Notes: a model not told the origin generated them from the letters alone. A DNA stretch of 64,000 bases from Adiantum capillus-veneris (GCA_014529385.2 CM043971.1:94463840-94527839); one strand, 5' to 3'; numbered from the stretch's first letter, positions 46,722 through 58,643 are shown. Numbers and translations are program-made.

Positions 46722-47600
46722 GTTAAGTGTTGGTTAAGTGGTCAAGTGGTTCAAAGTGTTGTCCAAGTCGTACAAAGTTCTTAAAAGTGCTAGTCAGGTG
46801 GTCCAAAGTGGTCCAAAGAGCTGGTCAAGTGGTTGTTACGTGGCAGTCAAGTAGTACAAAGTACTATCCAAGTGGTTTAGGGGGTTGGTCAAGTGGTTCA
46901 AAGTGCTGGTCAAGTGGTTCAGAGTGCTTGTTGTCAAGTGGTATAAAGTGTTGGCTAAGTGGTTCATGGGGTGATCAAGTGGTTCAAGGGGCTTCTCAAG
47001 TGGTATAAATTGCTGGTAAAGTGTTCCTAAGTGGTCCTCCAAGTGTTCAGGTGGTCAAGTGGTCAAAGTGCGGGCAAGTGGTTCAAGTGCTTGTTGTCTG
47101 GTATAAAGTGTTGGCTAAGTGGTTCATGGGGTGATCAAGTGGTTCAAGGGGCTTCTCAAGTGGTATAAATTGCTGGTAAAGTGTTCCTAAGTGGTCCAAA
47201 GAGTTGGTCAAGTGGTTCAAGGGGCTGGTAAATGGTGGTCAAGTGGAATAAAGTGTTGTCCAAGTGGTTCAGGGGGTTGGTCAAGTGGTTCAAAGTGTTT
47301 GTCGGGTGGTTCAAAGTGCTTGTCAAGTGGTATAAAGTGCTAACCAAGTGGTTCAGGGGGTGGTCAAGTGGTTCATAGTGCTTATCAAGTAGTATAAAGT
47401 GCTTAAAAGTGATGTTCATGTGGTCCAAAGTGCTAGTCAGGTGGTCCTAAGTGGTCCAAAGACCTGGTAAAGTGGTTCATGGGGTTGGTAAAGTGCTCAA
47501 AAGTGCTTTGAAGTGTTTCAAGGGGCTGGTAAAGTGGTTCAGAGGGCTGGTAAAGTGATGGTCAATTGGTAAAGTGCTTAGAATTGCTTCCAAGTGTTTT
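46722..47600 (+). repeat. minisatellite, block 2 (CAAGTGGT / AAAGTGCT type)
   Basis: Units like CAAGTGGTTCAAAGTGCTGG repeat with variation. A longer duplication of about 100 bases (TAAAGTGTTGGCTAAGTGG through GGTAAAGTGTTCCTAAGTGG) occurs at 46940-47035 and again at 47103-47194. It lies between the plus-strand gene and the end of the minus-strand gene. Confidence 0.9.
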
Positions 47601-48168
47601 AAAAGACGTCTTTTATCACTCTACTATGAAAAGTGCTAGCTATTCAGCAAGGGTGATTAGCTGTAATTTTAGAGGAAAGTAGTCAGGTGATTCCCCCCCC
47701 CCCCCAGCTTTGGTGTATTCCTTCCTAACTCTCTTTATTATGGTTCACTGCCTCCTTTTTTTTTAAGTGATAGCTACTGTTAAAAGTGTTGCCAAGTCCT
47801 CAAGTCAAATTTATAGAGATAAATCTTACAAGTTCTCCTCTAGGGACATGCTGTTATAGATTTTCTTGAATATATCATTTGACATATCATATATATTATG
47901 CTCACCTTCCCTCAGGGACATGGAAAACTTGATGCATCGCACACCAGATCGGAGGAGATTAGAGCAGTGGGCTTGTTGTCCAAAAGGACATAAGTATCAT
48001 CTCGGCCATTTACCTTGTCGTAGAATAGGCCCCCAACCACATACAAATTTTTCTTAATGATGCTGTGCCATTGATACTTTTCCTCTGTTTTGGTCAGGCG
48101 CTTTGTGTTGGTGCATTTCAGGACGTAGAAGTCTGCACCTGCCTCCTCTATAGTTTTACTGCAAAGTT
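47601..48168. other. intergenic end region with short poly-C run
   Basis: Contains 12-13 C near 47693 and a possible last exon of the plus-strand gene near 47900-48057 (Cys/His pattern). Otherwise nothing recognised. Confidence 0.4.
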
Positions 48169-49969
48169 CTAGCCAACCATCAAGGCATCGCTCACGTCAT
48201 CGTGGTGGCCAGCATACATGGGGGCGTATTCATCCTCATCCTCACTCAAAGCTTCTCCATCGCTTTTATCCGTAACTGTGGGTTGTATTTGCAAGTATAC
48301 CCACCCCTGCACATGATCTTTGTTGGCGCACCTCCTCCATTGAACTTTGATGCATGCACTACAAAAGCAAGAGAGCAGTGTGTGCCTTAGTTCATGCATA
48401 TCCTTCTGACTGTAGCCATTGACATAGTGCCAGGATTGAGACCCTGCCATGCGCTTGCAATCCCACACTATAACTCTATCAACATCACCCAGCTTGACCT
48501 CCCAGAAAGCACAATTGACTTTCTTGCTTCTCTGTGGGCATTGGCATTGATTTTTGTGAGTTGCATTGAGGAATGAAACAACGCTTGAAGTGTTACACAA
48601 CACCCACTCGTCAAATTTCAACTGCTCATGTGTGAGGGCACTTTTGACCACTTCACCAGCCCTGTCGTGTTCACCATTTCCATGGCCTGAAGCAAAGAAA
48701 TTGTGCGTCATTTCAACACCTGTCATATTGAAGAATCCTGTAACAAAATAGAATGGACACCTTGCTTTGAATTGTGACACAACACCATCCAACCACACCC
48801 AATGTCACTTGACACTATAGCCATGTCCTTTTAGCCATTCATTGTGCAAAATAAAACAGTGTTGCACAAACAAAGTGTCATGTGTCTTGTCATCAGAGAT
48901 GTAGGAGTCGTCTTTTGTATAGCACCAATTGCGCATCATGTAAGTATGAAATGTGAACAAAGATTGTGACCAAAGAGAATACCAATGCATTGACTGGATC
49001 TCATACTACACCTTGAAGGAGTAATTCTTTGCAAAATACACTATAGACACCACTACATCATCAAGAAAATTGGCCAAACACTCCTTGAACTGTTGAGCTT
49101 GCCACTTGTACAAGTAGTTGTGTTTGATGAACTTCCCTAGTCTCCCTCGAAGCACAGAAATGAAACTCATCGGACTGAGCTGCTCAACCACGAGGTCTTT
49201 TTGACATTTAGCTAGACCTTCTTAATCCTTTTCTTGTGTAGGAACCTTGTCAAAAATCTTGACAGTCATTCTAGAGATACCATCACTCTCTTCGACGGGA
49301 CACGACAAGAGCATTTTAATCCCGCAATCAGTGCATGTTCCCAAAAGGCATTTGCTACGGTGAAAAGCACTATCAGTTGTCTTTGGACACAATACAGACT
49401 CCCATAGTTCTGTCAAGGATGAAAAAGTGGCTTTTGATGCTGTGCACTACGCTATTCCACCACTCGGACTGCACACAAGACACCTGCAAAGCATGACGCT
49501 CCATGTAGCCCGTATCTTCCATGGCACATCTGATTTAAGCCTTCCTTCAAGTAAACAAGATGAACATGGTATTCACAACAAAAGGTTTTGTGGTCCTTCA
49601 ACTTGTGTACAAAGTATGGCTTCAGACCCCCAAAGCATCTAAGGGACATCCTAATGTTAGGATGAGCCTCCTAAAACCGCATGTACAAATCCCTCTGCCA
49701 CACAAAAGACATTTAAAAATACTATAAGGTACTGAAATCTAATTGCAACACTTACCTACTACCACCTCGGGGTATATTTTCACAAAAGTAGGTATGACTT
49801 CATCTTTTGTCCACAAAAAAAGTAGGTATGTCATTTCTCCACCTTTTCAACCAAAGTGACGTGGGGTTGGTTGAGCAGTGGGAGTTGGTGTCTATTTTTG
49901 GAAATTCACAATTTCTACTTCAATTTTTTGTAATGTTGAACTTTTGTCCACTAGTGAAAACCTTCAGTG

Positions 49970-50336
49970 CAGTTGGAGAACACTTTGAAGCACTTTGGGG
50001 AACTTCGGTGCCCTTTTAAGCACTCTACAACACTTTAAAGCACTTTGGGACACTTGAAAGCACTCTGAAGCACTTTGTGGCACTTTCAAGCACTACGAGG
50101 AACTTTCAAGCAACCTTTCATGCACTTTGGTTCCCTTTGAAGCCTCTACAGCACTTTGGGGCACTTGAACGCACTCTCAAGCACTTCAGTGCACTTTAAG
50201 AGCACTCTGAGGCACTTGATAGCACTCTGAAGCACTTTGGTGGACTTTGAACTACTTTGGTGCACTTTGGAAGCACTCTAAACTACTTGGTGGCACTTTA
50301 AAAGAACTTTCAAGCACTTTGTGGCACTTCAAAGCA
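49970..50336. repeat. AAGCACTT minisatellite, left of hAT
   Basis: Units such as GCACTTTGGGGCACTTGAAA and AGCACTCTGAAGCACTTTG. It continues beyond the hAT element at 57421, showing that the hAT landed inside one array within the intron of the transposase-like gene. Confidence 0.9.
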
Positions 50337-50762
50337 CTCTAAGGCTACGTTGCATTTATACGTCTGTATATTATAAATTGTACGTATATTATGGATTTAT
50401 ACGTTGTATATCCGTATTATACGCGCATATCCGAATAAAAAGGAGTTCGATCGCTCGATCGAAATATATTTATACTTAAAAAAAAGAGGTGCCGCGACAG
50501 TTCGAACGAACTGCTGCGATTGTGATTGCTAGAGAGATAGAGACAGAGTTGCTAGAGCTTTAGAGAGAGCAGTAGACAATGAGCACAACACATCCAAAGC
50601 AAGCCACAAAGCAGGTAAATTTTCTTTTAGTGTTTTTTGCATTTAATTTGCTAACACTATTGCTGCGGAGCTTTGCACGCACCTCAGTGTTAGTTTGTAT
50701 TTTGTTTGTTACTAGCGTTGTTGCTATGGAGCTTTGCTCACACCTCAGTGTTAGTTTGCAGG

Positions 50763-51460
50763 TTTAGACACCCGTCCTTGGTTGTGTTGATCCTCATGAC
50801 ACACTGCAAGGGGGGTTAGACTTTAGACGCTTCGTCCTTGACTGTTGTTGACCTCCGTGTCTCACTTCAAGGAGTAGCTTAGGTTGTACAATTAGAATTT
50901 CTGTCCCTGATTGTTGCTGACCACTGAGTCGCACTACAGTGAGGAGTTAGCTATCATGCATCTTTTCTTCCTAGTTATTGCTGACCATTGCGTCACACTA
51001 TTGGAAGATCGGATTAAAAAAAAATAGATTCCACGTCTTTGGTTGTTGTTGACCACCGTGTGGCACTGCAGGGAGAGGTTTAGTGTTGTCAAATCCATCG
51101 TCCTTGGTTGTTGTTGACCATCATGTCGCACTCCAAGGAGATTTGATTCAATAGATTCCTCGTCTCTGGTTGTTGTGGACCATCGTGTCGCACAACAGGG
51201 AGAGGTTTAGGATTTTTATATCCATCGTTCTTGGTTGTTGTTGACCATCACGTCGCACTACAAGGAGATTGGATTCAATAACTTTCTCATCTCTGGTTGT
51301 TGTTGACCACTGTGTCGCACTGCAAGGAGAGGTTTCGAGTTTTTAAATCCATCGTTCTTGGTTGTTGCTGACCATCGCGTCGCACTGCAAGTAGATTGGA
51401 TTTAATGAATTCTTCATCTCTAGTCGCTGCTGACCATGTGTCGCACTGCAATGCTTTAAC
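50763..51460 (+). repeat. 60-bp minisatellite before the kinase-like gene
   Basis: About eleven degenerate units with the core GGTTGTTGTTGACCATCG followed by GTCGCACTGCAAGGAGA. It precedes the kinase-like frame and probably lies in its first intron or leader: a short exon-like start MSTTHPKQATKQ at 50579 ends at a GTAAAT donor just before it. Confidence 0.85.
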
Positions 51461-51644
51461 TATCGCGTCTTTCATTAATATTGTTATTATGATGCATGAA
51501 ATGTTTATATCTTTCATTACTGGAGGTTATTATTGGCCATGAAATGTTTTTGTTTAGATTTATTAACAATCATATATGTCAAATTTTTATCTATTCTGGA
51601 TTTACCTTACTTATATTTCCTTCATGTTTTTTCAAGCTTCAGTC

Positions 51645-53021
51645 ATGGTAGAGACAAAGTTAACGCGTCAGCATCGCAAAATTATTAGTGATGCTCTTAT
51701 TTTGTCTCTCTATGGAGCTTCAGACGATCATTTGCGACGAGCATTTGATCCATTGCAGGCAAAGTTCGATGATTTTGTGATTGAACTTGTGGAACATTGT
51801 TGGTTGAAGCTATGCAGTGCATTCCTAGTTTCGTTTGACCCAGCTCTGTGTACTAATGGAGTGATGCATAACACAGTAAAGCAATTATTAGGCTAGATCA
51901 CTAGAAGTTTTGAAAGTATGGTTCATCCAGAAATCAAAACCAAACCTGGAATCAAAGAGCGAATGCAGCTTGTAGCACAGCTACATTCAGAATTGAAGAG
52001 CAAAGATAAGATCGAAGGCTCTTCAACACGCCCTAGGACAGAAGAGAATGTACCTCCTTCATCAGGTGCTCAGTCGTCCCCTGTAAACCTGGATGATACG
52101 ATGTGTCCTCCTATCATACACTTACTTGGGGAGCATTCCATCTTTCACTTGCAAGCACCCCAATTAGGTGAAGGACGTTTTGCAAATGTGAAACAAGTAT
52201 CAGTGGCTCATCCTCTCTTGAAAGATCCCAACTATGCGGTGAAGATATACAAAGACCAAATAGGAAGCAAGCCAACATTGCAGATCGTGCTAGAGGAGGC
52301 AACTGCTATAACTATTCAGCATTGTGGCGTGATATTGCCCCATGCTCTTATTTGGTATAGCAAAAGACCTATGTTGATCTTCGAGCTTTGGAATGGAGGT
52401 CATCTTGAGCAATGGATTCAGGCATGTCATCATGATGAAAGCAAGCCTGCAATCAGAGAGTTCCAACACACATCTAGAACTGTACAACAGTTCACAGACA
52501 ACATTTTGCCAATATGCAATGCTCTTTTACATATGATTAAATTCGTGCATAGTCACGAATTTATTCACGATGATCTACACACTAGAAATATTCTACTCCA
52601 TTTTAGCGAGAAAGGAGTGTATGCTGGCATTGCGGATTGGCGACAAAGTATACCATAAAATACTTTGGCAACATTTCCCAAGCTGCCAAATCTCACCCCT
52701 CAATGTAGAGCTCAATTTGAGCGAGATTATCCATTGACTGCCCCTGAAAATATCAGCACCAATCCTCCTCCATTCACCAAGGCATCTGATATATATAGTC
52801 TCTCGTATATTCTTAGGCGCTTGCTTGCATGTATTCCAGAGCCAACCAAAGTTCTCAAGCACAATTTTTTGCGCAATGTAAACAAACATCTTGCTTGTGG
52901 AAAATCTCCCAAACCATTAGATAGACCTAAGATATGGGATTTAAGCCTTTGTTTGAATGGAAGCCATAAAGCTCGCTATCATATTGTAACCGAATCTGCC
53001 TTGAGACCTATTGATGATTAA
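51645..53021 (+). pseudogene. protein kinase-like gene inside the hAT element
   Basis: One frame from MVETKLTRQHRKIISDA at 51645 to 53021 (about 458 codons), broken only by TAG at 51894-51896 and TAA at 52656-52658. The first 150 residues are not recognised. Then comes the kinase fold: LGEGRFANV (Gly loop), YAVKIYKD (Lys of VAIK), a Glu-bearing helix LEEATAIT, FELWNGGHLEQWI (hinge), FIHDDLHTRNILLHF (catalytic HxDLxxxN) and GIADW in place of DFG. After the stop, TAPENI (APE) and KASDIYSLSYILRRLL (DxYS helix) follow. Catalytic Lys, Asp and Asn are kept, but DFG is altered to ADW. It may be a captured host kinase or a lineage-specific transposon gene. Confidence 0.75.
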
Positions 53022-53214
53022 ACCAGTAATCAACTTTTTTGGCATTAATGGTGTCACGTGTGCAATGTGTGGTGTCACGTGCGCAATGTTTTTAAAGTTC
53101 TTCAAGTTGAAGTTTTAAAGTATTTCAAGTTAGATCGCTCAATTCTCTAAACCATCTCTTTTTTTCAAGTGCTAAAACTTGTCTCGCTAAAGTTTATTAT
53201 TTTGCATTTCAGTT

Positions 53215-53991
53215 ATGAAAGATATTGCTCCCGACCAGAGCGCAGAGAAGCCTAATGATCCTTTGCTTAATCATGCATGATTGGCTCAACAAATTTACAA
53301 AGAGGAAGAGATTCGGGTGGCTCGAGGAGATCTCAGTGCTTTGGCTGCAACCCGACAAGATGAATCAGAACTTCAAGGGGAGCCACTGAATTACAGGCAA
53401 TGCAGATAGTCATGCCCGAATCACTTCGTACGCCATACATTATTTTGAGTCAGTGGAAATGCTAAGGCTTCTTCTCCCTTGAAGGTTTCAGATCTGCAAC
53501 ACACTGTCCTCGCACAAAATATCCTTGCAAGATTTATCCAAGTGTACAGATCGCCACCAAATAATAATCAAGTGGCAATTTACTTTTTGCAACAATGTTA
53601 TTTCTACTATGTATTGCGGCTCAAAGTTGATTGGAACGACCATCCCACTACAGGAGGTGTTGGGAAAGGGCGCCCAGCTGAGAAGATTCATGCACAGGAA
53701 GATAATCAAGAAGACCCTCCTTGCAAGAGAGGTTACACATATTTGTCCGAAGAAACTGCAGTTATTGAGCAACTTGCAACCCAAGGCGTGGATTTGGCAA
53801 GTCAAGGAGAGACCCCAACCATGTTGCGCGCTCGTATAGCAGAGCTAGAAAGAAAGTTGGCATGGTACAAGGCAAGGTATGGGCCTGTTAACAAAGAAGA
53901 GATAGGCAATGCCGGCCCAAGTGATTCAGTTGGCAATTCAGAATTTTGTGTATCTGATCTCTTTGGAGAACAAGCCCATGATTTAAATTAA
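53215..53991 (+). pseudogene. companion frame after the kinase-like gene, unknown
   Basis: After an intron-like T-rich stretch ending TTTCAG, the text starts MKDIAPDQSAEKPNDPLL at 53215. It has a TGA after NHA and further interruptions near 53410 and 53450, then is open to 53991 (VSDLQHTVLAQNILARF, YYVLRLKVDWNDHPTTGG, then RIAELERKLAWYKARYGP). The last part is a likely short coiled coil. It may be the 3' exon of the kinase-like gene or a separate gene. No family recognised. Confidence 0.5.
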
Positions 53992-54235
53992 ATCTTCCAA
54001 ACAATACATAGCTCTTTTTGTATCTTAAATCTCAAGATTAGTAATTAAAACCTCTTTTTGATATGTAAATCTCTATTTGTTGGAAAAAATGGATGTGATA
54101 GGTGTTGCAATTGTGTAAGTTATGTTCTCTCTACTACCCTCTTTTTAACAATGAGAGAGAGAGAGAGAAGGTATGGATTGTAAAGCTAAACTCCACATAA
54201 TTTTTGCAAAATTAATTGAGAATATAGTACAAACT

Positions 54236-56379
54236 TTACAGCTCATCCGTCCCCTCAATCACAGGCACCATGTCATCAATTTCTTTGACATCTGAACATT
54301 CCGGATCGATATCTTCCGGGTTCCATTCCATTTCATCCTCAGAGTTGGGCTCATTTGCAACTGCTTTGTGTGTTTGGAAGCGCCCAAATATTTCTTCTGT
54401 GGCACGTGTGGCTAACTTCGCAGGCTTATCTATAAGTCGCATGTTACAAAAGACATACACCAAGTCCGCAGCTCATTTAGGACTTAATCGATTTTGTTTT
54501 TTAGTATGAACGAAATCGAATGAAGACCAGTTTCTTTCACAGCTACCAGTTGAGGCAGCAACGACAATACTCTCACAGCCACATGTTGAAGTTCCACTTT
54601 TTCTCCACCGTACTCTTTCCATCAAATTGGTGCGCTCATCGTCTTGATAGCATCTATATGCAAAGGATCCCCAAACGTTCCCTCTCTACTAGTGTATGCC
54701 ATCTTCTATGTGAATGCCACCTGTCCATCCACATTGCCTAATAGTTGAGCACACACTTTCTTGAAATCACTGATCACTTCATTGTTTGAAGATTGCTCGT
54801 GCATCTGGAACTTGGGATCCAAGACAAAACCTGCTCCATGTAAAGGAGTATGCAATTGCTCCCATCGTCTTTTGATAAATTTCATCATCATGGCTTTGTC
54901 TTTTCCTGCATAAGATGTACTATCTTTTAACTTGCGAGTGGCTTCATGCATGTACCAATAAACCCGTCCAAAGATAGAGGCTTCTCTGTCCACTAATCGT
55001 ATCAGATGAGTGAAAGGTTTTGTGACAGTAACTATTTTGTCTACATTTATCCAAAAAACAAGAGAGTTTACAAGCTGATAGCATTTGGAAGCAACAGGTT
55101 CATACTTGGGATATTTATCAAGCCAAATGTCCCATCTTCTATCTGCCACTGTTTTAGCAAGAGCTGTTTTTACCCGCTGCAGTGTGGAGAGAACGTAATA
55201 TTCTGTCGCAAAGCGGGTCACACAAAAAATTTGTAAATTTTTTGTTGGCGACTTTGTTCTAAACAAAGCGTAAGAAAATGAATGCTCTCTTATAAACTTC
55301 ACCAAGTGGTTTGCATCTAGAAGAGTTTGCTTAATAGAAGGAACTTTTCCAAAGTCCTTTAAGAGAAAATTTAAAGTGTGAGCAGCACATGGAACCCATG
55401 TAATCTCTCGATACTTTGCTTCAATTGCTTTTCCAACTGCTTTGTAGTTAGATGCATTACCTGTGACAATGGCTGTCACATATTTAGGTCCCCCTACTTT
55501 TCTAATAGAACGCTCATAAACACCAACAAGATATCTACTAGTTTTTTCTTTCAGGGATGTATCGATCGCTTCAAGAAAGATGGAACCCCTTGGACAAATC
55601 AACATCACATTAATCAATGGTTTCTTCCGGCAATTTGTCCAACCATCTAGAGCAATTGTGCATCCATATGCCGGCACAAAATCAAGAGTTGTGCGCTGTA
55701 AAATATTCTCTGATGTTGTTTTTACTTTATCTAAATATTATGTACGCATATTATTATAATCAGAAACCACAAAAACCTTCTTCGTCGTGCTCATTAAAGC
55801 ATCTTTGAAGATAGGATTTTGAATGACATTGAAAGGAATTCCACATGCAACAAATGCTTGAGTCCACTTAAGATGGAGTTCAAACAGCCATTGTTTCCCA
55901 AATGCCTGTTGCAAAGTAGGATCACTTGGTGAAAATTCTCCTCCAGTCCATGCTTCACTTCGGCTTATGTTAGCAGTAGAGCTTCCGGTAGGATTAGAGC
56001 TACAATTCCCAGCAAAGGATGAATGGCACCCTCCTTGACCTATTCCTTGACTTGCAGTAGGGGTCGAGTGAGGGTTTTGATCATTCTCAAGCGTCATCTC
56101 AATGCCCCTAGCCATAGATGGATCCATCATTTTGGGACCTCCCTTTTTTTTGCCCTCAAGAATTCTCTTTTCCTTGAGCGCCCACTCGGGAATTTTTCCA
56201 GCAATACCTCTTGGGGGGTATTTGCAAGCTAACACGTTTCCAAGAATTTTGAAAACATGTTCTTTTATCCTGTGAGAATTTCCACTAAAATTATGGCCGC
56301 AAGCCTTACACCTCAGCTTTGATGTATTCTTCCCATAGACCAATTCATCTACGTAGTTCCACTCGTATCCTTTCACCAT
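54236..56379 (-). pseudogene. hAT transposase (BED, DUF659, hATC), decayed
   Basis: Minus strand from MVKGYEWNYVDELVYGKN at 56379. A BED-type finger (LRCKACGHNFSGNSHRIKEH) is followed by a Ser-rich linker, then, beyond a single TAA near 55740, the DUF659 region (YGCTIALDGWTNCRKKPL, TGNASNYKAVGKAIE, WVPCAAHTLNFLLKD with the CAAH box). Next come FIREHSFSYALF and VLDPKFQ, a stop at about 54706, and another region. In a shifted frame the hATC signature follows (TGSCERNWSSFDFVHTKKQ), with one more TGA, and an acidic end at 54236. It would cut and paste the element; the stops and one frameshift make that unlikely now. It converges with the kinase-like gene. Confidence 0.9.
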
Positions 56380-57412
56380 CTTCTTCAGATCTGCAAACTC
56401 AAACAGAACTAGTTACTAAAGGCACATCTAAAATCAAACTCTAATACCATTTACATTACTCTGTTTATGAGCGTTTTCAACTTCTTTAAACTATAAATAC
56501 CAAAAATAATTTTTTCTCAAGTGTGAGCTTTCACTTTACATATGAATCATGATAAATAAATCGCTTAATCTATCTCAATAACTTCCAAGTGTGAGTAAAC
56601 TCTACACAAAGAAATATATTTTTAAAAGACCTATCTAAATTGCCTCCAAGTGTGAGAAATTAAAATTCACTACTCTGTAAATCTCTTCTAGGTGTGAGAA
56701 TACCTCTACACAAAGAGAGAGATTATTATTTAATCTACCTAAATTGTCTGTAGTGTGAGTATTACTTTACACATGACAGTCAATCATTAGATAAATCTAA
56801 CGTAAGTTAATTCCAGGTGTGAACGTAGTTCAACACACAACAAGTAACTCTTAATTTTAATTATTTAACTAAAGTTACTTCTAAGTGTGAACATAGTTCA
56901 ACACAAAGCAAATAACTGCTAACTTTAAGTACCTTGAATCACCTCCAAGTGTGAGTTTCCTCTACACAAGGCAAGTAATCATTAACTATCTTACTTAACT
57001 TACCTCTCAGTGTAAGATATACTTCACACGGAGCAGGTAACTCAAAACTCCAAAGCCTATAAAAATAAATATATCCAAGCTCTAAATTTTCACTAGAAAA
57101 AATATGCATATTTTAAACTAGCATTTTTATATTTTTCTTTGTGTTGTAAGGATCACCTATAGGTGAGATGAGGGAAGAGAGATCAATGGAATGAGCAAAA
57201 CAGTCCGTATCAGTGTATATAAACAAATTTATTTCGATCTAATTAATATTTCGATCGAACTAATCTTTCGATCGAATTGCTGAGAAATTATACGATACGG
57301 TGTTTTTGCTGATGTGGCACCGTATAATACGACCAAATAAGAATGGGTGTCGTATAATACGCCCGTTTAAGGCGTATTATATGTACATCATATAACGTAC
57401 AATGCAACTTAG
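56380..57412. other. 5' region of the hAT transposase gene and right end
   Basis: No coding region. It holds the minisatellite at 56516-57035, A/T-rich sequence, TCGATCGA motifs around 57243-57275 and the inverted repeat end. Confidence 0.6.
56516..57035 (-). repeat. 62-bp minisatellite before the hAT transposase gene
   Basis: About nine degenerate units with the core TTCCAAGTGTGAG....CTCTACACAAAG. It is placed on the 5' side of the transposase gene, as the other 60-bp array is on the 5' side of the kinase-like gene, but the unit sequences differ. Confidence 0.85.
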
Positions 57413-57420
57413 CTCTAAGG

Positions 57421-57955
57421 CACTCTGTGGCACTTTCAAGCACTATGCGGCACTCTATGGCTTTTTGAAGCACTATGAAGCACTTTTAAAGAACTATGAA
57501 GCACTTTGGGGCACTTTGGTGCACTAAATAGAACTGTATGGAACTTTGAAGCATGCTCAAGCACTGTAAAGAACTTTCTGACGCTTTCAAGCACTTTGAA
57601 GCACTCTGCAACACTTTAAAGCACTTCCAGGCACTTGAAAGCACTCTGAAGTGCACTTTAAGGGCTCTTTGAAAGCACTTCAATGCTATTTAAGAGCACT
57701 CTAAGGCACTTTGTGGCACTCTGCAGCATTCCAAAGCACTTTAGAGTTTAGAAAGCACTCTGAAACACTCTAAAGTACTTTGTAGCACTTTCAAGCACCA
57801 TGAAGCACTTTAGTGCACTTTGGAAGCGCTCTGAAATACTTTTAAGAACTTTTTGGCGCTTTCAAGTATTTGCAAGCTCTAAGAGATGCACTTTGAAGCA
57901 CTTTGAGACACTTATAAAGCACTTCAAAGCTTTAGCAAGCACCCAAAATTACTAA
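57421..57955. repeat. AAGCACTT minisatellite, right of hAT
   Basis: Same kind of units as 49970-50336 (GCACTCTGTGGCACTTTCAA), the other part of the array split by the hAT insertion. Confidence 0.9.
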
Positions 57956-58434
57956 GTAAAGCATTGTGACACACTTTGAAGATGTTATGGAGGCTGATAT
58001 ACCTGAGGTAAATCGAGGAGATGCACCGGATGCACTACATGTGCCCTCTTGCTGATTCTCTTTTGAACGACATCACAAATGTTAGAGAAAATCAGCCTCC
58101 CAACCGTCTTCGATGTGGGTTGCAGCACTGAGAACGTTCGATGACTGCAAAGTTGCTGTAGAATGCTCCATTGAAGACCCTTGGAAAGCCCATTTGTTTG
58201 ATTACGCCAACACTTAGCGACTCCCCTATATATTTTCTTTGCCTCTTGCTCATCAATGTCACCATCTTCTTGCGCTCGTGAAATCCTTTTTTGCATGTTT
58301 CTTTGGTCCCTCTTCTTTACAGCCCAATAGTTTCTTAGACTCGGTAGAAGATCCCTTGGGATATGTTGTGTAGCAAATAATGGAGGAAGGTAAAGGGGGT
58401 TTGTACTACCATTATGAGTATTATGTGATTCCAT

Positions 58435-58498
58435 GTGGAACGTGCAAGGATGTTAATGACACGACAATGAAGACATTCAAAACAGTGCCATAGTACTC

Positions 58499-58538
<40 letters not shown>

Positions 58539-58577
58539 TCAAATGTCAATGAGAAAAATCAAAGGGATATGTGTGCC

Positions 58578-58643
<66 letters not shown>

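Larger units (their letters stand above)
50345..57412. mobile_element. hAT transposon carrying an extra kinase-like gene
   Basis: 7068 bp. Ends CTACGTTGCATT and, on the other strand, CTAAGTTGCATT form short inverted repeats. The 8-bp target CTCTAAGG lies on both sides (50337-50344, 57413-57420), as required for hAT. Both ends have TCGATCGA motifs just inside. Two gene units converge: a kinase-like gene and a companion frame on +, and a BED/DUF659/hATC transposase on -. Both have stops, so this copy is decayed. Confidence 0.93.
48169..58434 (-). pseudogene. transposase-like gene with WLDG-SQFK and GHGNGEHDRAG motifs
   Basis: Minus strand. Exon 1, 58434-58003, has 144 codons (KKRDQRNMQKRISRAQEDGD), ending at CAG|GTATAT. 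The long intron holds minisatellite and the hAT insertion. Exon 2 begins at 49694 after a GGCAG acceptor in matching phase. It reads LKPYFVHKLK and FCCEYHVHLVYL, then, after one frameshift near 49440, LLGTCTDCGIKML, VYFAKNYSFK, DDKTHDTLFVQHCF, WLDGVVSQFKARCPF and FFASGHGNGEHDRAGEVVK, ending with clustered Cys and an acidic tail at 48169. From 49416 to 48169 it is one frame with three stops (near 49222, 49006, 48805), plus TAG near 49672. The motif order recalls uncharacterised animal proteins with SENY, SDG-SQYK and SHGKG-DG-GG. I infer a DDE-like transposase. Confidence 0.6.
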
